Assembly (NCBI GenBank): GCA_018398765.1 | Contig: JAHBMJ010001583.1 | Location: 54,365 to 109,946 of the forward strand | Origin: Chromera velia | Taxonomy: Eukaryota > Sar > Chromeraceae | Reading direction: 5' to 3' | Length of the DNA: 55,582 nucleotides | In this document: positions 31,043-43,223 of the stretch, piece by piece | Position numbering within the stretch: the stretch's first letter is position 1 | Layout of the letters: each line of letters begins with the position of its first letter | Position numbers and translations under genes: made by a program | The notes under the pieces: model-generated | Database searches by the model: none | Told to the model about the DNA's origin: nothing | The model's input: the letters and a program-made list of their open reading frames with translations, nothing else

Positions 31043-33763
31043 TCACGTGGTCACCATCGGGCAGTCTGTTGGCATGACGGAGGCGTAGGTGAGGAGGAAG
31101 TGTGATGCTGCCAGAGGACGGTGTGGCTGCATGAGGGGCGGGTGTGGAAGTTCGCGTGCCGTGAGGAATCCCCGTACCTGGAGCTCCTCCCCCTGCAGGC
31201 CCCCTCCTGCCGGGACGGGCGGAGTCCCCCGGGCAGACTTCGAGTCGGTGCTTCCAATGGCATTCCCTCCTGCTTCTCCTTGGAGACTCTGTCCGAGAGC
31301 GTCCCCTGAAGAGGAAGGAGAGGGGGCAGTGGTGGACACGTTGGCAGAGATCCAGCTGAGGGCTCTGGTGATGCGACCCCACAGACCCTTGGAAGTGGGA
31401 CCGTGAAGCTTTTGGGGCTGCGTATCTGATTCGGTGTGTTTGTCCCCGTCCTTGTTTTGAGTGTTCAGGTTCTTGAGTATCTTCAGGAGGGTGTCGAGGC
31501 TGACGGGGGGAGGGGTGTCCGTCTCTCCGACAAGGAACGCGAATTCCGTGTCTGCACGCATCCATGGATAGAAAACAGCAGAGAAGAGAGAATAGGTGGC
31601 AATGTAAAAGTCACTTCATTATTTTTTTCAGAGAATTGGAGGGACTCAAGCGAAGCCTTCAAGTGGATTGAACACAGAGACAGAAATGAATCATTGGGGG
31701 GAGAAACCGCGAACGAGAATTCGAAGAGACAGCCAGCGTATCATCCAAACACCCATGCAGATCGAATGCACCTTACAAAGAGAAAGTGAACGAAGAAAAA
31801 ATTCGATGGACCGACCGATGCCTCGAATGATACCAAGAGCCACCACGAATTCCTCCGCGCTCATGTACTCCTTCTTGGCCTTCAAGATCAGTTGTCCGGT
31901 CAGACTCCTGGCAAGTCGGGGGGGAAGTGCAGGCTCGAAGTCGATACCCACACCGTTCTCTGTGCGGGTGTGCAGTATGTTCAGAAGGCTTTGCGCCAAC
32001 GCGCGCGTATCGAGAGAGAAAGCACGAGACAAGGAGAAGTTCTGTCGGTCCTTCAACAGCTCACTGCCTATCTGATAGTACCCAACTGTTCCCGTCACTG
32101 CCTGCAGACTCATCCCGAGAGAAGCGATGAGAAATCTTTTCTTCCCACTCATCTGCACCTCAGAAGCACACCCCATATCTCCTATACCTGCCTGGAGGAG
32201 CGTGCGGGATCCCCCTGTCACCTTCCCATGACTGTCTGCAGCCTTCCATCGACAGAACACATTCGGATCCTTCACATCCCTGTGGATGATCTTCTTCTCG
32301 TGGAGAACCATCAAGTGTGCACCTGCAGTCTGTATTGCCCCCATGTACAAATCGATCAGCTTCCAGCAGTGGTACGGATCCGCCAGAGGCCCCTTCTTGT
32401 CCTGCATCTGCACGATTCGTCGGATGCCCAGAGGGCTCACAGCGTCTTTAGGCACTCCGTCCTCTTCCCTCCGGTCCAGCAAATCGCCGCTCCAGTGGAG
32501 AGACAACTGGCCGACCTCCGCGATCGAACCCTTCGCATCCTCCCGGAAGTACACACCCACCACGGGACTGGAAGGAATCCCTGGGCCCTTCCCGCCCTCG
32601 GCCTCAATCTGCTCCTTGACCTTCTGGATCCGCCCCTCGCCTGCCTTCGTTGCCTGCCTGACTGCCTGCTGGAGAGTCAACTTACAGGCCAACTGCCTGT
32701 ACGCCAACGCCGTCTTCTCTGGTTCCTTCGGGTCTCTCAGAGGGAACTCCACCAACAACCCGTACTCCTCCTGTCGCCGGAAGGTGCTCCGAGCACGCTT
32801 GAAGACCATGTTGCGAGAGCCCAGGTTTAGCTCGGTCTTTCCCATCTCGATCTCCCCTCCAGCCCCCCCCCGGAAGAGCCACGTCCCGTCGGGCAGTTCA
32901 CACTCCACGCCATGCATCCCCTTGGCCTTGAGGAACTCTGTGATGGCTCTGAGCTTTTCCTTCCTCAGTTGGTTTCGCTTGGGATCTGTCTCCGAGAGGT
33001 GAGAGGGGAACTGCACCAGGCAGGAGAGGCCGTCCAGAGGGCACCTGCCGTCTCCGGAGACGGCAGATCTCTGGAAGTCCTTCAACGGGTGCTGGCAGCA
33101 CGGTCGGCCCATGGTAGTCACGGCACCTGCACACAGGCATATATACATATGCACGTATCTGTATGTCAGTCAAAGTACAGACGTATGACATACACACACT
33201 AAGAAACAGAGATGCACGTATTCCACTGTTGTTTTGGGGAGCAACGAAGGCCTGCCAGGACCTATATAGCTGAATAGTGTGCAGTGGGCAGACCCCCTGA
33301 AAGTGAATCGTTGAATCTCGATGAAGGAGGACAAGCAGATCACGTCAATTAACTATCTGGGTGCCAACTGCATTGGAAAAGACAGCACTGCCTGAAGTGC
33401 ACGCCTGCACGAGCAGTTTGACTGACCTTCGTCAGCCGGACGGCGGGGTACTTTGTTGGTTTTCTGAAAGTCGGACTGCCCGAGTCTGGCCGTCCCAGAA
33501 GCACTGGCGGTTCCTGTTGCTGTTGCCTTTGCCTTTGCGCTTATGGTCACCTGGGGCGGGACCTCTGTTGGAGGCGGCGGAGGAGCGGGGGGGTATCCGA
33601 CTCTGTAGACGGGGCCGAGAAGGGGGGGGGGCGGGAAACTGAGGGGAAGTGGCGACACCTGCTGTTGCCCAATTCTGAGTGGAGGACCGTAGAGGAGCAT
33701 GGGCTGATGAATAACCTGTGTAGCCGGTGGAGGGTGCACGTGAGAGTAGTGTGGCTGTGACAT
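31043..33763 (-). CDS. Divergent protein-kinase-like protein
   Basis: Three exons join in phase: 33763-33427, 33126-31834 and 31551-31043 (2139 bp, 712 aa). Exon 1 is Pro-rich (YPPAPPPPP). Exon 2 carries the kinase core: catalytic loop HRDVKDPNVF (about residues 394-403), GDMGCAS in place of DFG (about 428), and an activation-segment end GTVGYYQIGSELL (about 457) in place of the GT..Y..PE motif. A Gly-rich turn (ELNLGSRNMVF) lies about 180 residues before. I cannot place a clear VAIK lysine, so activity is uncertain. The C-terminal exon is Ser/Pro/Gly-rich. The start ATG sits in a CACACC context. It is divergent from the oxidoreductase gene at 34239. Kinases phosphorylate Ser/Thr; target unknown. 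Confidence 0.8.
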
Positions 33764-34238
33764 GGTGTGTGTCTCGACAGCTTTGACAGTTGGACGTACT
33801 GTTCTTTTAATTCCCAAAACAACAGTTGGCAACGGTGACCCACTTTCCTAGCTTGACAGTCCTGTGCACAGAAACCGGAAACACCGTGCACAGACACAAA
33901 AGACTATCCACTGGTCAGTCTGAATGGTTCAAACGCTGACTGGGAGGGCTACTGCTGGACGTACAGCACTGAGTCGCTTTCCGGATCGCGGTGTCTATAG
34001 GTCATGCAGACTCTTGCAACTCCACCACTGCAACACCTCTGGACCAATCGATTAAGTGCCCCACATGCATTTTCTCGCACTGCTTTCAGCCGGCCGTCGC
34101 CGGGGCCAGCTGGACCACGGTCGCCAGAATCCTTCAATGGTGGTGCTAGTAGTGACTCTATGTACACGGTTCGTCTCGTAAGGTATCTAATTCAGACCGG
34201 AGACTGCACGAAAAGAAGGATTTTTCCACTGCATAAGG
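33764..34238. promoter_or_regulatory. Shared divergent promoter interval
   Basis: 475 bp separate the minus-strand kinase-like start (33763) from the plus-strand oxidoreductase start (34239). Both promoters must lie here or in untranslated exons. No TATA-like or other specific motif is convincing. Confidence 0.5.
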
Positions 34239-36211
34239 ATGGCAGCAGTGGAGCGTGCCGTGCGGTTGGGGATGAGGGGCTCTTCTCTGTCTGTATGGTC
34301 TGTTCGGAGGGCCCCGGCATTCACTCGGGCCTTCTCCCTCTCCTCCGTGAAGGAGGGTCCCCGGCGTGTTGCTGTGGTGGGAGGGGGGGCGTTGGGTCTT
34401 CTGAGTGCTTACTTTCTCTCAAAAAATCCCCGCAACTCCGTTTTGATTTTGGATGAGAACAACAGGATCGGAGACGGCGCTGCGTTTGGCAACGCCGGGT
34501 TCGTTATCGTTGAGAGGAACGTGCGGCCTCTGAACGGCCTTGGATGGATGATGACAGGACTCCGGTGCCTCCTCCAGGGAGACTGGAATTTTGAAATGAA
34601 GGCCCCAATAGACAGACATGGCGCCTCCTGGCTCTGGAGGTATGTCTGAGTCAGCCGTCTCCGCCTCGCCGTCTCATCTAGCGTGTGTCTTCTATGTATG
34701 GGGTGAGGACCCCTGTTTGCTTTGCGTGTGGTTTTGCTTGCAGGTATGTGTGGGAAGTCACGCAACCGTCTCGTGTGGAGAGGCACGCGCAGATCATGCA
34801 GAATCTTGCAGAGGAGAGCAGGAGACTGTTTGAAGAAATTCAGAGAGAGTGTAGTGAGTTCCAGGGATGTTCAGAGCCCATATTTCAGAAGAAGGGGATG
34901 GCTGAGGTTGCCTTTACTCAGCAAAGGTGGAGAGCGCTGCAGACTGAGTACACAAAGCTGCGTGCAGAGGGGATGGGGGTCGAGTTGCTCGGAAGAGACG
35001 AACTAAAGAAAAGGGTGCCTTTAGTGCAAAATTCTGCCTTAGGGGCCCTCTTGGTCTCAGAAGGTACGCACATGGATCCCCAAGATTTCTTCTCACGCCT
35101 CACCACGCACCTCCGCAACTTGCCGTCTCCTTCTTTCGCTCCCGTCTCCCCAGAGACTCGAGAGGGACTTCCTTCCCCCTCCGCTCCCGTTTCTGACGTT
35201 CCGCTCTGGTCTCGAAAAGTTCAGATCCGTTCTGCCGTCTCCGTAAGAGGTTTCCGTCTCTCCAGTCCCCTTCCCCCGTCTCCGTACTATATGAGTAGAC
35301 CGTTCGCACGGAGAAACCCAAGAGCCCCCCTAGAGCTTCTCAGCGCCTCCCCCGGTCTTTTTTCTTTGTCGTCGAAAGGAGACGAGACGGGAGCCGACGG
35401 GAGACGGGTGGAGGCGGTGGTTACTAATGAGGGGGAGGAGATAGAGGTGGACGATGTGGTACTCGCAGCAGGGGTGGGGAATGCTTCTTTGTGCGGGAGT
35501 TTGGGATCACCCCTGCCGCTACTCGCTGCTGACGGGTACCATCTCGACCTGGATGCAGCTTCACTTCCCCCTTCATTAGGACGTCAGGGGTGCTCTCCAT
35601 CCTCCGCCTCTTCCTATTTGGAGTTCCCTTTGGGCTCCGACAAATTCGTCACCTTGACCCCCATGAACGACCGTGTGCGTGCGACTGCGCACATGGGGCT
35701 GAAGCTCTCCCATCCGGACTCGTTGTTGCAGAAGGAAGGCAGACGGGAGGCAGAGGAAAGGACTGAGGGGGTGGAGAAGGAGGTGATGGCAAGGATGGTG
35801 CCGGCAGTGGCGTCCGTGACGGGCCTGTCTGAGACGGAGGTTCGGAATGCGGCCGTGTCTGCATGGAAGGGAGAGCGTCCCTGTCTTCCTGACTTCCTGC
35901 CTCTAGTGTGCAGACTGCCTCTAGTGTCCAACGCAGTGCTTGCGGGGGGGCACGGGAAACTGGGAATCACGATGGGTGCAGCGTCTGCACAGAGGGCGTC
36001 GGTGTTGGCGGGGGGCCGTGTGGGTGAGGGGGTGGGAGAGACACAGAGAGTTAGACAGGGTGGGAAGGAGAGAGACAGAAGAGACCAGAGAGAGGAGAAG
36101 GGTAGGCCTGTGAGTGCGAGTGTGAGTGTACCCCCCCTGAGAGGGTCCTCCCCCTCTCCCTCGGATGTTAGGAGGAGAGTGGGGCTGTCCCTCGGTCATG
36201 AGGTACAGTGA
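34239..36211 (+). CDS. FAD-dependent oxidoreductase, D-amino-acid dehydrogenase (DadA)-like, with N-terminal presequence
   Basis: Two exons (34239-34639 and 34744-36211; 1869 bp, 622 aa) join exactly at an Arg codon. Residues 1-42 are Arg/Ser-rich with few acids (e.g. FTRAFSLSS), suggesting a mitochondrial presequence. The Rossmann FAD-binding motif is VAVVGGGALGLLSAYF at about 43-59, followed by an acidic strand end (LILDE). The C-terminal part has KGERPCLPD and GGHGKLGITMG, characteristic of the DAO/DadA family, whose members oxidise amino acids or related amines and pass electrons on. Substrate cannot be read. It is longer than a typical DadA (about 430 aa) because of a Pro/Ser-rich insert (near 290-340) and a polar C-terminal tail. 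Confidence 0.85.
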
Positions 36212-37035
36212 GGCGCGGAATTAATGAAGAAGGAGAGAGAACAAGAAGAAAAGCAGAAACACGAAGGAATGAAAGAAAGAACGATCGAGAGGTCCGGTGC
36301 TTTGGCGCTCCGATTTCTGTCTATACGTACACATCAAAGTATGTCTGTGTTTTTGTTTTCCCATTGGTACGCACTCGTATGCATGCATACCAAACATTTT
36401 TGTGATCAAATTTTCACCTCCTCTCAGCCTCTGTATCTGCCTGTACCATAGTCCTCTGTCTAGCTCCCTTAGCTCCCTTCGTTCCTGCCTGCCTGCCTGC
36501 CTGTGTCTGTCTATCTGTCTGTGTACATGAAGAAAAGGAGGGAGAATGAGAAACACCTAGTCTGTCAAAAAAAGAGGTCACACGTGCAGTTTGTCTGGTC
36601 GTGTGGATACTCTCCATGCGCAAGAATTGCCAGTGTGCCACATGTGTGTCACTGTGTGAAAAGTGTCTGTACGTTTGATCATTTTTGTCTAATTTGTCTA
36701 TGTGGTTTTCTTCCGGAAGAAAAGAAGAGAGAAAGGTCACGTTTGGCTTTTTTGTTCGTCATAAAGCTCACATAACAGTGCCAGGAAAATTGATGAAGTG
36801 CTTGCCTAACTCGGCTTATTCAATATGGCGAGTGGAATGGCGATTGACGTGTATTAGCTTGCAGTAGCTTGCAGCTGGGCGTGTATACATTCAAGTTCAG
36901 TAGCCTGTGGATTCAGATCACAAAAAAATAAAGTCTGGGATGGATCACTAAAATCAAACATAAATCGAATTAATCCTAGATTGAATTACTGTGTCACTAT
37001 GCTTTTTATCAATCGATGTTATCTTAAGAATTTTG
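36212..37035. other. Convergent intergenic sequence
   Basis: 3' flank of the oxidoreductase and 3' flank of the LINE remnant. Short GCCT/GTCT runs near 36485-36530; otherwise AT-rich. No gene seen. Confidence 0.5.
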
Positions 37036-37039
37036 ACTA

Positions 37040-38470
37040 AAATTTTGATTGATTAGGATTAGGATTAGGATTAATGTCCGGAGGATTGGCCTTCCGCCCC
37101 AATGCCGAATGTCCGACGTGCGGCTTCCAGGGAAAGCGCCTAGACGCATCAGACCTCCCTGGCCGGCCCACACAGGTCTAGCCTGTGTCGCGAACGGATC
37201 ACATTGAACAGTCAATCACCTGCGTGTGTATGCGAGAGGGCTCACTCCATTCCAAAGCAGGGTTTGAAAGGGAACGATCCCAGAATTGCAGATGAACGGC
37301 TCGAAGCGAGTTCCAAAACCTCCCAACATCCCATCCTCCTCTTTTTTCCCTCCTCTTTTGCTTCCTTTGTATCGCTCCACACTCTTTCATACTCTTTAAT
37401 TCTTCTCTCTCTTTCTTTCTCATTTTTCCAAGTCTCCTGATGCAACCTATCTAACTCTCTTCCTAAAGCTTGACTCAAATTGTCTCCCTTTTTTCTTTTC
37501 CATTCTCTCACTACTTGTCTTTTTATCATGACGTCTTTCAGAAAGGTATCGACATTCTTATCGGCCTCATTCAAAAGAAAAGAGAATAGAGCGATCTTGT
37601 CTACCTTCCCCTCACCATCCACTTTCAATCTGCTGCTATTTGCAGCTCTCTCCCCTCTCCTTTTCACCGAACTCCAACGTGTCATCAAAGCTTGCAAGCA
37701 GTCTGCCCTCTCTCCATCATACAGAGGGCATTCAGTCAGCACATGGATTTCATCTTCGACTGCTTGAATATCAAGTAGGTCAAAGCAAACCATGCATTTC
37801 CTTTCTGTCAATGGGGTCCTTCTGCCTCCTTCTGTTGAGAACTTCCCCCTGTTTACCTTCAAGTTTCTCTCTCCCACCCGAAATGTAGCCCTTCTTCTGT
37901 GGACAGGCTAGGGAGCTATCTTTGTATAGCAGACGGGAGTTCTCCCTATCTTATCTCTATCTAATGAAATGCTTCTGTCTGTATCTTCTCCATTTTTGCT
38001 GTTGTGCAGCCACAGATTTAGGCGATTTTCGTTAGATAGAGACGCATGGATAGGATGCATGACGCCTTCTCTCAGCTCTTCCCTCTCGGCCCTTCCTCTT
38101 TTCTACACTGACCTCTCAACTCTCTCTGCAAATGCTTCCTTTTTCCTCTTTGTAATATTTTCCTTTTTCAGTGCTTCTATCCACATTACTATTCTGTCTC
38201 TTCTCTCAAAGGAAGGTTGTCTACCTGCAGCTTCTGGTTCTCTTCCTATCTGGAAGGGATGGCTTCTTGTTTCTGTGAAAAGACTTAGTGTTTCGACACA
38301 TTTCTTTAAGTGGGGGAAAAAGTGAAAGGGGTGAAGCTTCCTTCTTCTAAGTTCTGAATCGACTCCTTCCTGTAATGATTGAATGAGTGCATGGCCTGTC
38401 GGTGTGTCTCTTCCTTTTTGGATTACCTTCTTTGTCCACATCAGGGTTCTCTGTGCAACCACCAGATCGA
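37040..38470 (-). mobile_element. 5'-truncated LINE (non-LTR retrotransposon) 3' end
   Basis: A single minus-strand frame from about 38462 to 37242 is interrupted by TAG at about 38103 and 37909. Near its end it carries RKCMVC followed by EDEIHVLTECPLYDGER, the CCHC zinc segment found at the C-terminus of many LINE pol proteins. About 170 bp of 3' UTR follow, then three to four copies of a 6-bp repeat (GATTAG on the plus strand) at 37050-37074, a typical LINE tail. The RT and endonuclease parts are absent. Confidence 0.7.
37242..37877 (-). pseudogene. LINE C-terminal zinc-finger fragment
   Basis: About 210 codons with the C-x2-C...H-x4-C segment and a charged C-terminal region (KEREREIKEY-like). 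The upstream part of the frame is broken by TAG codons. Remnant only. Confidence 0.65.
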
Positions 38471-39122
38471 TAGGGTTCTCTGTGTAACTACCATAAACTA
38501 GTTGATAAATAATGGAAAATCGATAAGTAAATCTAGTAGTATATGATTGTAAATTATTTATGATAGAATTTATTGGAATACTAGTCAGATCATTTCAAAG
38601 TTAAATTGAAAAAATGAAAAAAAATATTAGAAATAACTACATAGCAGTACAAATGTGAAGGTGGTTAAAGCTACCGAGCCAACATTTTAGGCTATTTCTA
38701 AAATATAATTTGCATACAGCTAGGCATGCAGGCTCAATCTTTATTCTTAGGATAACATAAATACTCAAAGCAGACATTTCACTGCATATAACTGTCAGAT
38801 GACTCAGATCATTGCTATATATATAAAAATATATATAGGATCATTTTTCACTTGAATCGGGACTTGATCACCATTGCCAAGTGGCTAATCATCTATTTTA
38901 AGGTATTAATTTTAAGGCTACTCATGGATTTTCAGATACATATTCTTACATAAAGCTAAGCATAAAGCCTTTTGAACTTAATCTATGCAGACACACATTG
39001 AGTTGCCCTGAACCACATAATGATTGAGGACATGATAAAGCAACAATATGTCAGATAACGCATGAAGTCTCACAGTCGCGACACTTCACAGAAGAATTAC
39101 CGGTGCGGTGGAAGAAATTATC
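38471..39122. other. AT-rich spacer
   Basis: About 650 bp of AT-rich sequence with a TATATA-rich spot near 38815-38840. No gene or repeat partner found within the window. Confidence 0.5.
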
Positions 39123-39127
39123 CAGCC
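39123..39127. repeat. Element B target-site duplication (left)
   Basis: CAGCC, repeated at 48196-48200. Confidence 0.9.
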
Positions 39128-39434
39128 TGTAAGCTGTTTTATGGGAGTCTTAGTAATATCAGATACAGGTGGCTAAAGTCTGACAGACATCGGTTAGTTT
39201 GGTCTAGCAGTTAATATCAATCTCGAGCATTCTTAGTGATGACGTCAAGCAGACACATCAAGCATGCACTTCACTAAAATCACTTAATGAAAGCATGCCC
39301 GACTTCACGATGCGCGGCCTCGTGATACACCCATGCACACTATGTGGCCCGAGTCCCCCGTCCGGCCCACATCTGCCTGACGCTTGCCAGCCCTTTATTA
39401 CTCAGTCTTCTTATTAGGCGGAATGCCCCTCACA
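39128..39434 (-). repeat. Element B 3' LTR
   Basis: 307 bp, direct repeat of 47889-48195. The adjoining minus-strand sequence GAAAGGCGGGCAAG is a plausible polypurine tract. Confidence 0.95.
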
Positions 39435-39659
39435 CTTGCCCGCCTTTCAAGCCAACGTCCACGCTTAACTCTGAAGACTGATATATTAATCATGTATCCA
39501 TTGAGCGATCGGACAATCAATTCTCATACCTATCTATCTTCTCATCAAGCGCCTATCTAGTATGCCCTCAAGCGATCGAGTCATCATCATACATTGTCTC
39601 TCACCCTATGTCTTTCCTCCCTCACACTGCCCGTCTGTCATTTTTCTTTCCTTTTGAAA

Positions 39660-40210
39660 TCAGCGATCCTTTCTTTTGCTCTCTCAAGATTCTTCACTGG
39701 CTCCCACGAAGCATCCTTCACTCCAAACCCTTTCCATTTAACTAAATAATGCTACTTCCCTAAAATTCTCTTGCTGTCCAAAATTCTATCCACCTTGTAC
39801 TCAGGGCCCTCGAACCTCGGAAGTCTAACTGCAGGTGGAGGGTCACCCAACTCTCTCACATACTTCTTCAGATAGTTCACATTCACCACAGGATGAATGC
39901 GAACTCCTGCCGGGAAGATCAACTCATACGCTCCCCGTGTGATTGCCCTCTTTACCTGAAAAAGACCAAACCATACAGGCTTAAGCTTCCTCTTTACTCC
40001 CTCCGGTTTTCTTTCTTATTCAAAAAATTCTCTATGCACCAACACCCAATCTCCTGGACTCAATTCCAGTTCCCTATGATGACGATCATAGTAGTGAACT
40101 GCCGTCTCCCTTACTTGCTCCAGGCACTCCTTCGCTTGTGCCATCTCTGCCCTGTGTCGTGTAGCGAAGTCAGCTGCTGCCGGAGACAGCGAACTTCCCC
40201 GAACAGGCAC
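39660..40210 (-). pseudogene. Element B integrase C-terminal part and chromodomain
   Basis: This resumes the integrase frame at the far side of element C (PVRGSSLSPAAADF...) and continues through ELSPGDWVLVHREF. It ends with a chromodomain (YKVDRILD ... YLVKWKGF ... WEPV) interrupted by a TAG just before HYLVKW. Its first codons overlap the GGCAC duplication shared with 43219-43223. Confidence 0.85.
40206..40210. repeat. Element C target-site duplication (left)
   Basis: GGCAC, repeated at 43219-43223. Confidence 0.9.
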
Positions 40211-40544
40211 TGTAAGAGGCGTACGGGGCTCTTAAGTAACAATAGCTTCTGGCAGAGAGTACTCTAGCACTACTATAAGCCTTGTCAAAGTCTACATAGT
40301 TCCAAGGGAAAAGTCGGTATATAAGTCTGTCAGTCAAACCTCATGCGATGACTCTTGGAATCAGACCCACTCTTATGTTTGATCTACTGATTGTATCACT
40401 GCGCATGCTCATATATCGATCAGTCATTATACGCGCACGCCCGCAAGCTATGACGTTCTCACGCAGGCCGAGGCCGCTAAGCTAAGCGATGCCAAATCTA
40501 GTTCAGTGCCCCACAAGCCTAGACTTCCTGGCAATCATCTCACA
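40211..40544 (-). repeat. Element C 3' LTR
   Basis: 334 bp, direct repeat of 42885-43218. Confidence 0.95.
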
Positions 40545-42884
40545 CATGCCCGCCCACCAGACCAACGTCCACGCTTAGTTCAAATTCAAGCATGCACCTC
40601 ACACATGTTCGCTCACAGGGAGGGTGAGTGGGAATATCAACAATTTACAATGCATTAAACAAGGCATCAGACAATATATCCGACAATGCATCAGACACTC
40701 TAACTCATGATTTTGGCCTGAGACTCTCCTTGTGCAAGTCTCCTCTCGCTTTGACGTCGATCCGCACTTCTGCAATCTCATCTGAGGGCATCCCTAAGAT
40801 GGTACACAAAAGGCGTCCAAAGCTTCCCAAGCATGCACAAGCGAAATCAAAGATTCATTCACGTGGTTTCCGCATCCAATGCATCGCGAACGCAAGGCAT
40901 TCATGCATGCGACTGTCTCAGGGGACTCCAGTGATTTCTGACTGGATGCACTCACTCTCTCTGTCCAGAATCTTCCCATTCAGGGTCACTGGAGGGACTT
41001 ATTTAATCACTGATATTCACTGGGAGACTTCATGACAGCACGTGCAGTGCCCAGCCCACAATACATGCGCAGACAAGGGATAGACTCGAGTCACTGGACG
41101 TCCTTTTCCCTTCCTTTATCTTCTTTTGACCGAGTAGGTATCGCACAATGCAGCCAGCCATAAATCTAGGTGGCAGACAAAACACGGCCACTTTTGTACG
41201 TGCTCCGGGCACTCCCCAAGCAACGCACACATAGTACTCAGTTTCTCTTATATGAAGCGACCGCAGACAGAGCATAAAGAGCTCAACTGCACGCACTCAG
41301 GAGACTCGAGGCTTTGAAAGCTCTGTGGAAGACTGCACGCTAACTAAGCATGACAGTCGTCTCAGAGGTTACTAACAAAACACCATCCAGTCAGACAGAA
41401 AGCAGAAAGCACACACTCCTAAAAATCACTCAAAGTGTGCCCTTTGACTGCAAAAATCTCAGTGAAGCTCTCTTCTTTCTTTTCAAACAAACCAACACAG
41501 ATCGACATAATCCTTCATTCCCGGTAACAGACCGAGCTCTCACGTTCCACGTGAATGGTCATTGCCCGCTGCCCTTGGATGCTGCTCACCACAGCCTGGC
41601 CAGCTGCGGGGCCAGAGAACTGCACAACATCTTGACCAGTCCGACCGAAGTCGAACGCAGTGTACGCCACTCTCGTTAACAGCAGAACATTGGAGATCTA
41701 AGGTATCAATCTCTCATCCTTCTTTCTTTTCTTTTCTTTTTTTTCTCTTCTCTTCTTTGCTTTGCAGAGTGTCTGATTCTATGTGCTTCCTTTCTTGATG
41801 TCCCTTTCAATCCCTTTCCCTCTTTCTTTTGCTTTCAATGTTTTCCCATACCCAAACAAACAGAGGGAAAGCTTAGACAACAGAAGTCAAGGAAGCAAAC
41901 AACCTCTCACAAGTATTCAATACCTTCACCTTCTTAGTCCCTGTCTCTCTCCTCTTTCTTTTATTGCTCTTTCACTTTCTTTTCTCCCCAACTATCTCCC
42001 CTCCCCATTCATCTTTCATAAACAGAGAAAGAAAACAGTCAGAGAGATGCAAAGAGACAGAAACATTCATTCACAAACAAGCCTCCACACCACACTCACT
42101 CTCACTTCCCTCAAGCACACTCTGATCAGTCTCCCTCTCTTCCTCCATCTCCAACCCCCACTGCAAACAAAAGTCTGCAGCCTCCAAAGTCTTCTTCCAA
42201 CTTGGAAGCCCTTCACAACTGCTCCGCCGTCGAGTGACACAGCCGCGGTGCCCCCATGGCACTATTATGTGTGATTAGCACGCGGCACTCGAGTTCTAGA
42301 GCTTTTCCACTCCAGTAATCAGACTGAGAGAAGAGATCCTTCCTCAGTCAAGTCTCCCCCTCTCAATGTATGCATTATTCTCTCTGCTCACAAGGGGAAG
42401 ACACCTCTGTTCTCTTCAAATGGAAGCTCCTATCCTCCTTGGGGCACTTTCTCTGTGGGCAACAGTTGCTCTGATCGATGACGTCACCAGAGGTCAATAT
42501 CCGTCTCCTTGATCTTCTCCCTCACTTCTCCCTCATTTCAACTCCGGCTCCTTCTCCTTCTACCCTGGTATGTTTTTCAACTCTTGCTCTCTCACCGCAA
42601 GCGGCAGAAAACAGAAACACGCCTGGAAAGTCTTCAGCTCCTCATCTTCCTCGCGAACTCCACAACATTCAAGACAAAACGAAACAACATATCGGAGCTG
42701 AAAAATTTTCAATCTCTAGTTTCAATCTGTCCTAAGCTGTCAAACCTCTGGCTGCCACCGCACTCTACATGGCCTGGTGCTTCACGTGGCAAGCCCACTT
42801 GCCTTCGACAATCTTCATTCTTTCATCTCAAGAGATCTCACCACACTGTCTGCCCCTGTGCAACCGAAAGCTCTGCTAACCAAC
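40545..42884. other. Interior of element C, non-coding
   Basis: 2.34 kb, rich in short CT and AC words. Small open frames (for example 41783-42274) show no domain. No coding function supported. Confidence 0.7.
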
Positions 42885-43218
42885 TGTAAGAGGCGTACGG
42901 GGCTCTTAAGTAACAATAGCTTCTGGCAGAGAGTACTCTAGCACTACTATAAGCCTTGTCAAAGTCTACATAGTTCCAAGGGAAAAGTCGGTATATAAGT
43001 CTGTCAGTCAAACCTCATGCGATGACTCTTGGAATCAGACCCACTCTTATGTTTGATCTACTGATTGCATCACTGCGCATGCTCATATATCGATCAGTCA
43101 TTATACGCGCACGCCCGCGAGCTATGACGTTCTCACGCAGGCCGAGGCCGCTAAGCTAAGCGATGCCAATTCTAGTTCAGTGCCCCACAAGCCCAGACTT
43201 CCTGGCAATCACCTCACA
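42885..43218 (-). repeat. Element C 5' LTR
   Basis: 334 bp, five substitutions relative to the other copy. Confidence 0.95.
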
Positions 43219-43223
43219 GGCAC
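43219..43223. repeat. Element C target-site duplication (right)
   Basis: GGCAC, matching 40206-40210. Confidence 0.9.

Larger units (their letters stand above)
40211..43218 (-). mobile_element. Element C: nested non-autonomous LTR retrotransposon
   Basis: 334-bp LTRs at 40211-40544 and 42885-43218 (TGTAAGAGG...CTCACA) flank 2.34 kb with no protease, RT, RNase H or integrase. The target duplication GGCAC lies at 40206-40210 and 43219-43223, inside the integrase of element B. Next to its 3' LTR it shares CCAACGTCCACGCTTA with element B, and its candidate primer site (TTGGTTAGCAGAGC, minus sense) also resembles B's. That suggests minus orientation and mobilisation by B-type enzymes. LTRs differ at 5 positions (1.5%). 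Confidence 0.92.

Noticed and set aside
31892-32830. 312-codon plus-strand frame
   Set aside because: It is the antisense of the kinase-like exon, which carries HRD and GTVGYY motifs and fits splice phases.
38812-38842. TATA-rich promoter
   Set aside because: Simple TA alternation in AT-rich spacer, with no gene start nearby.
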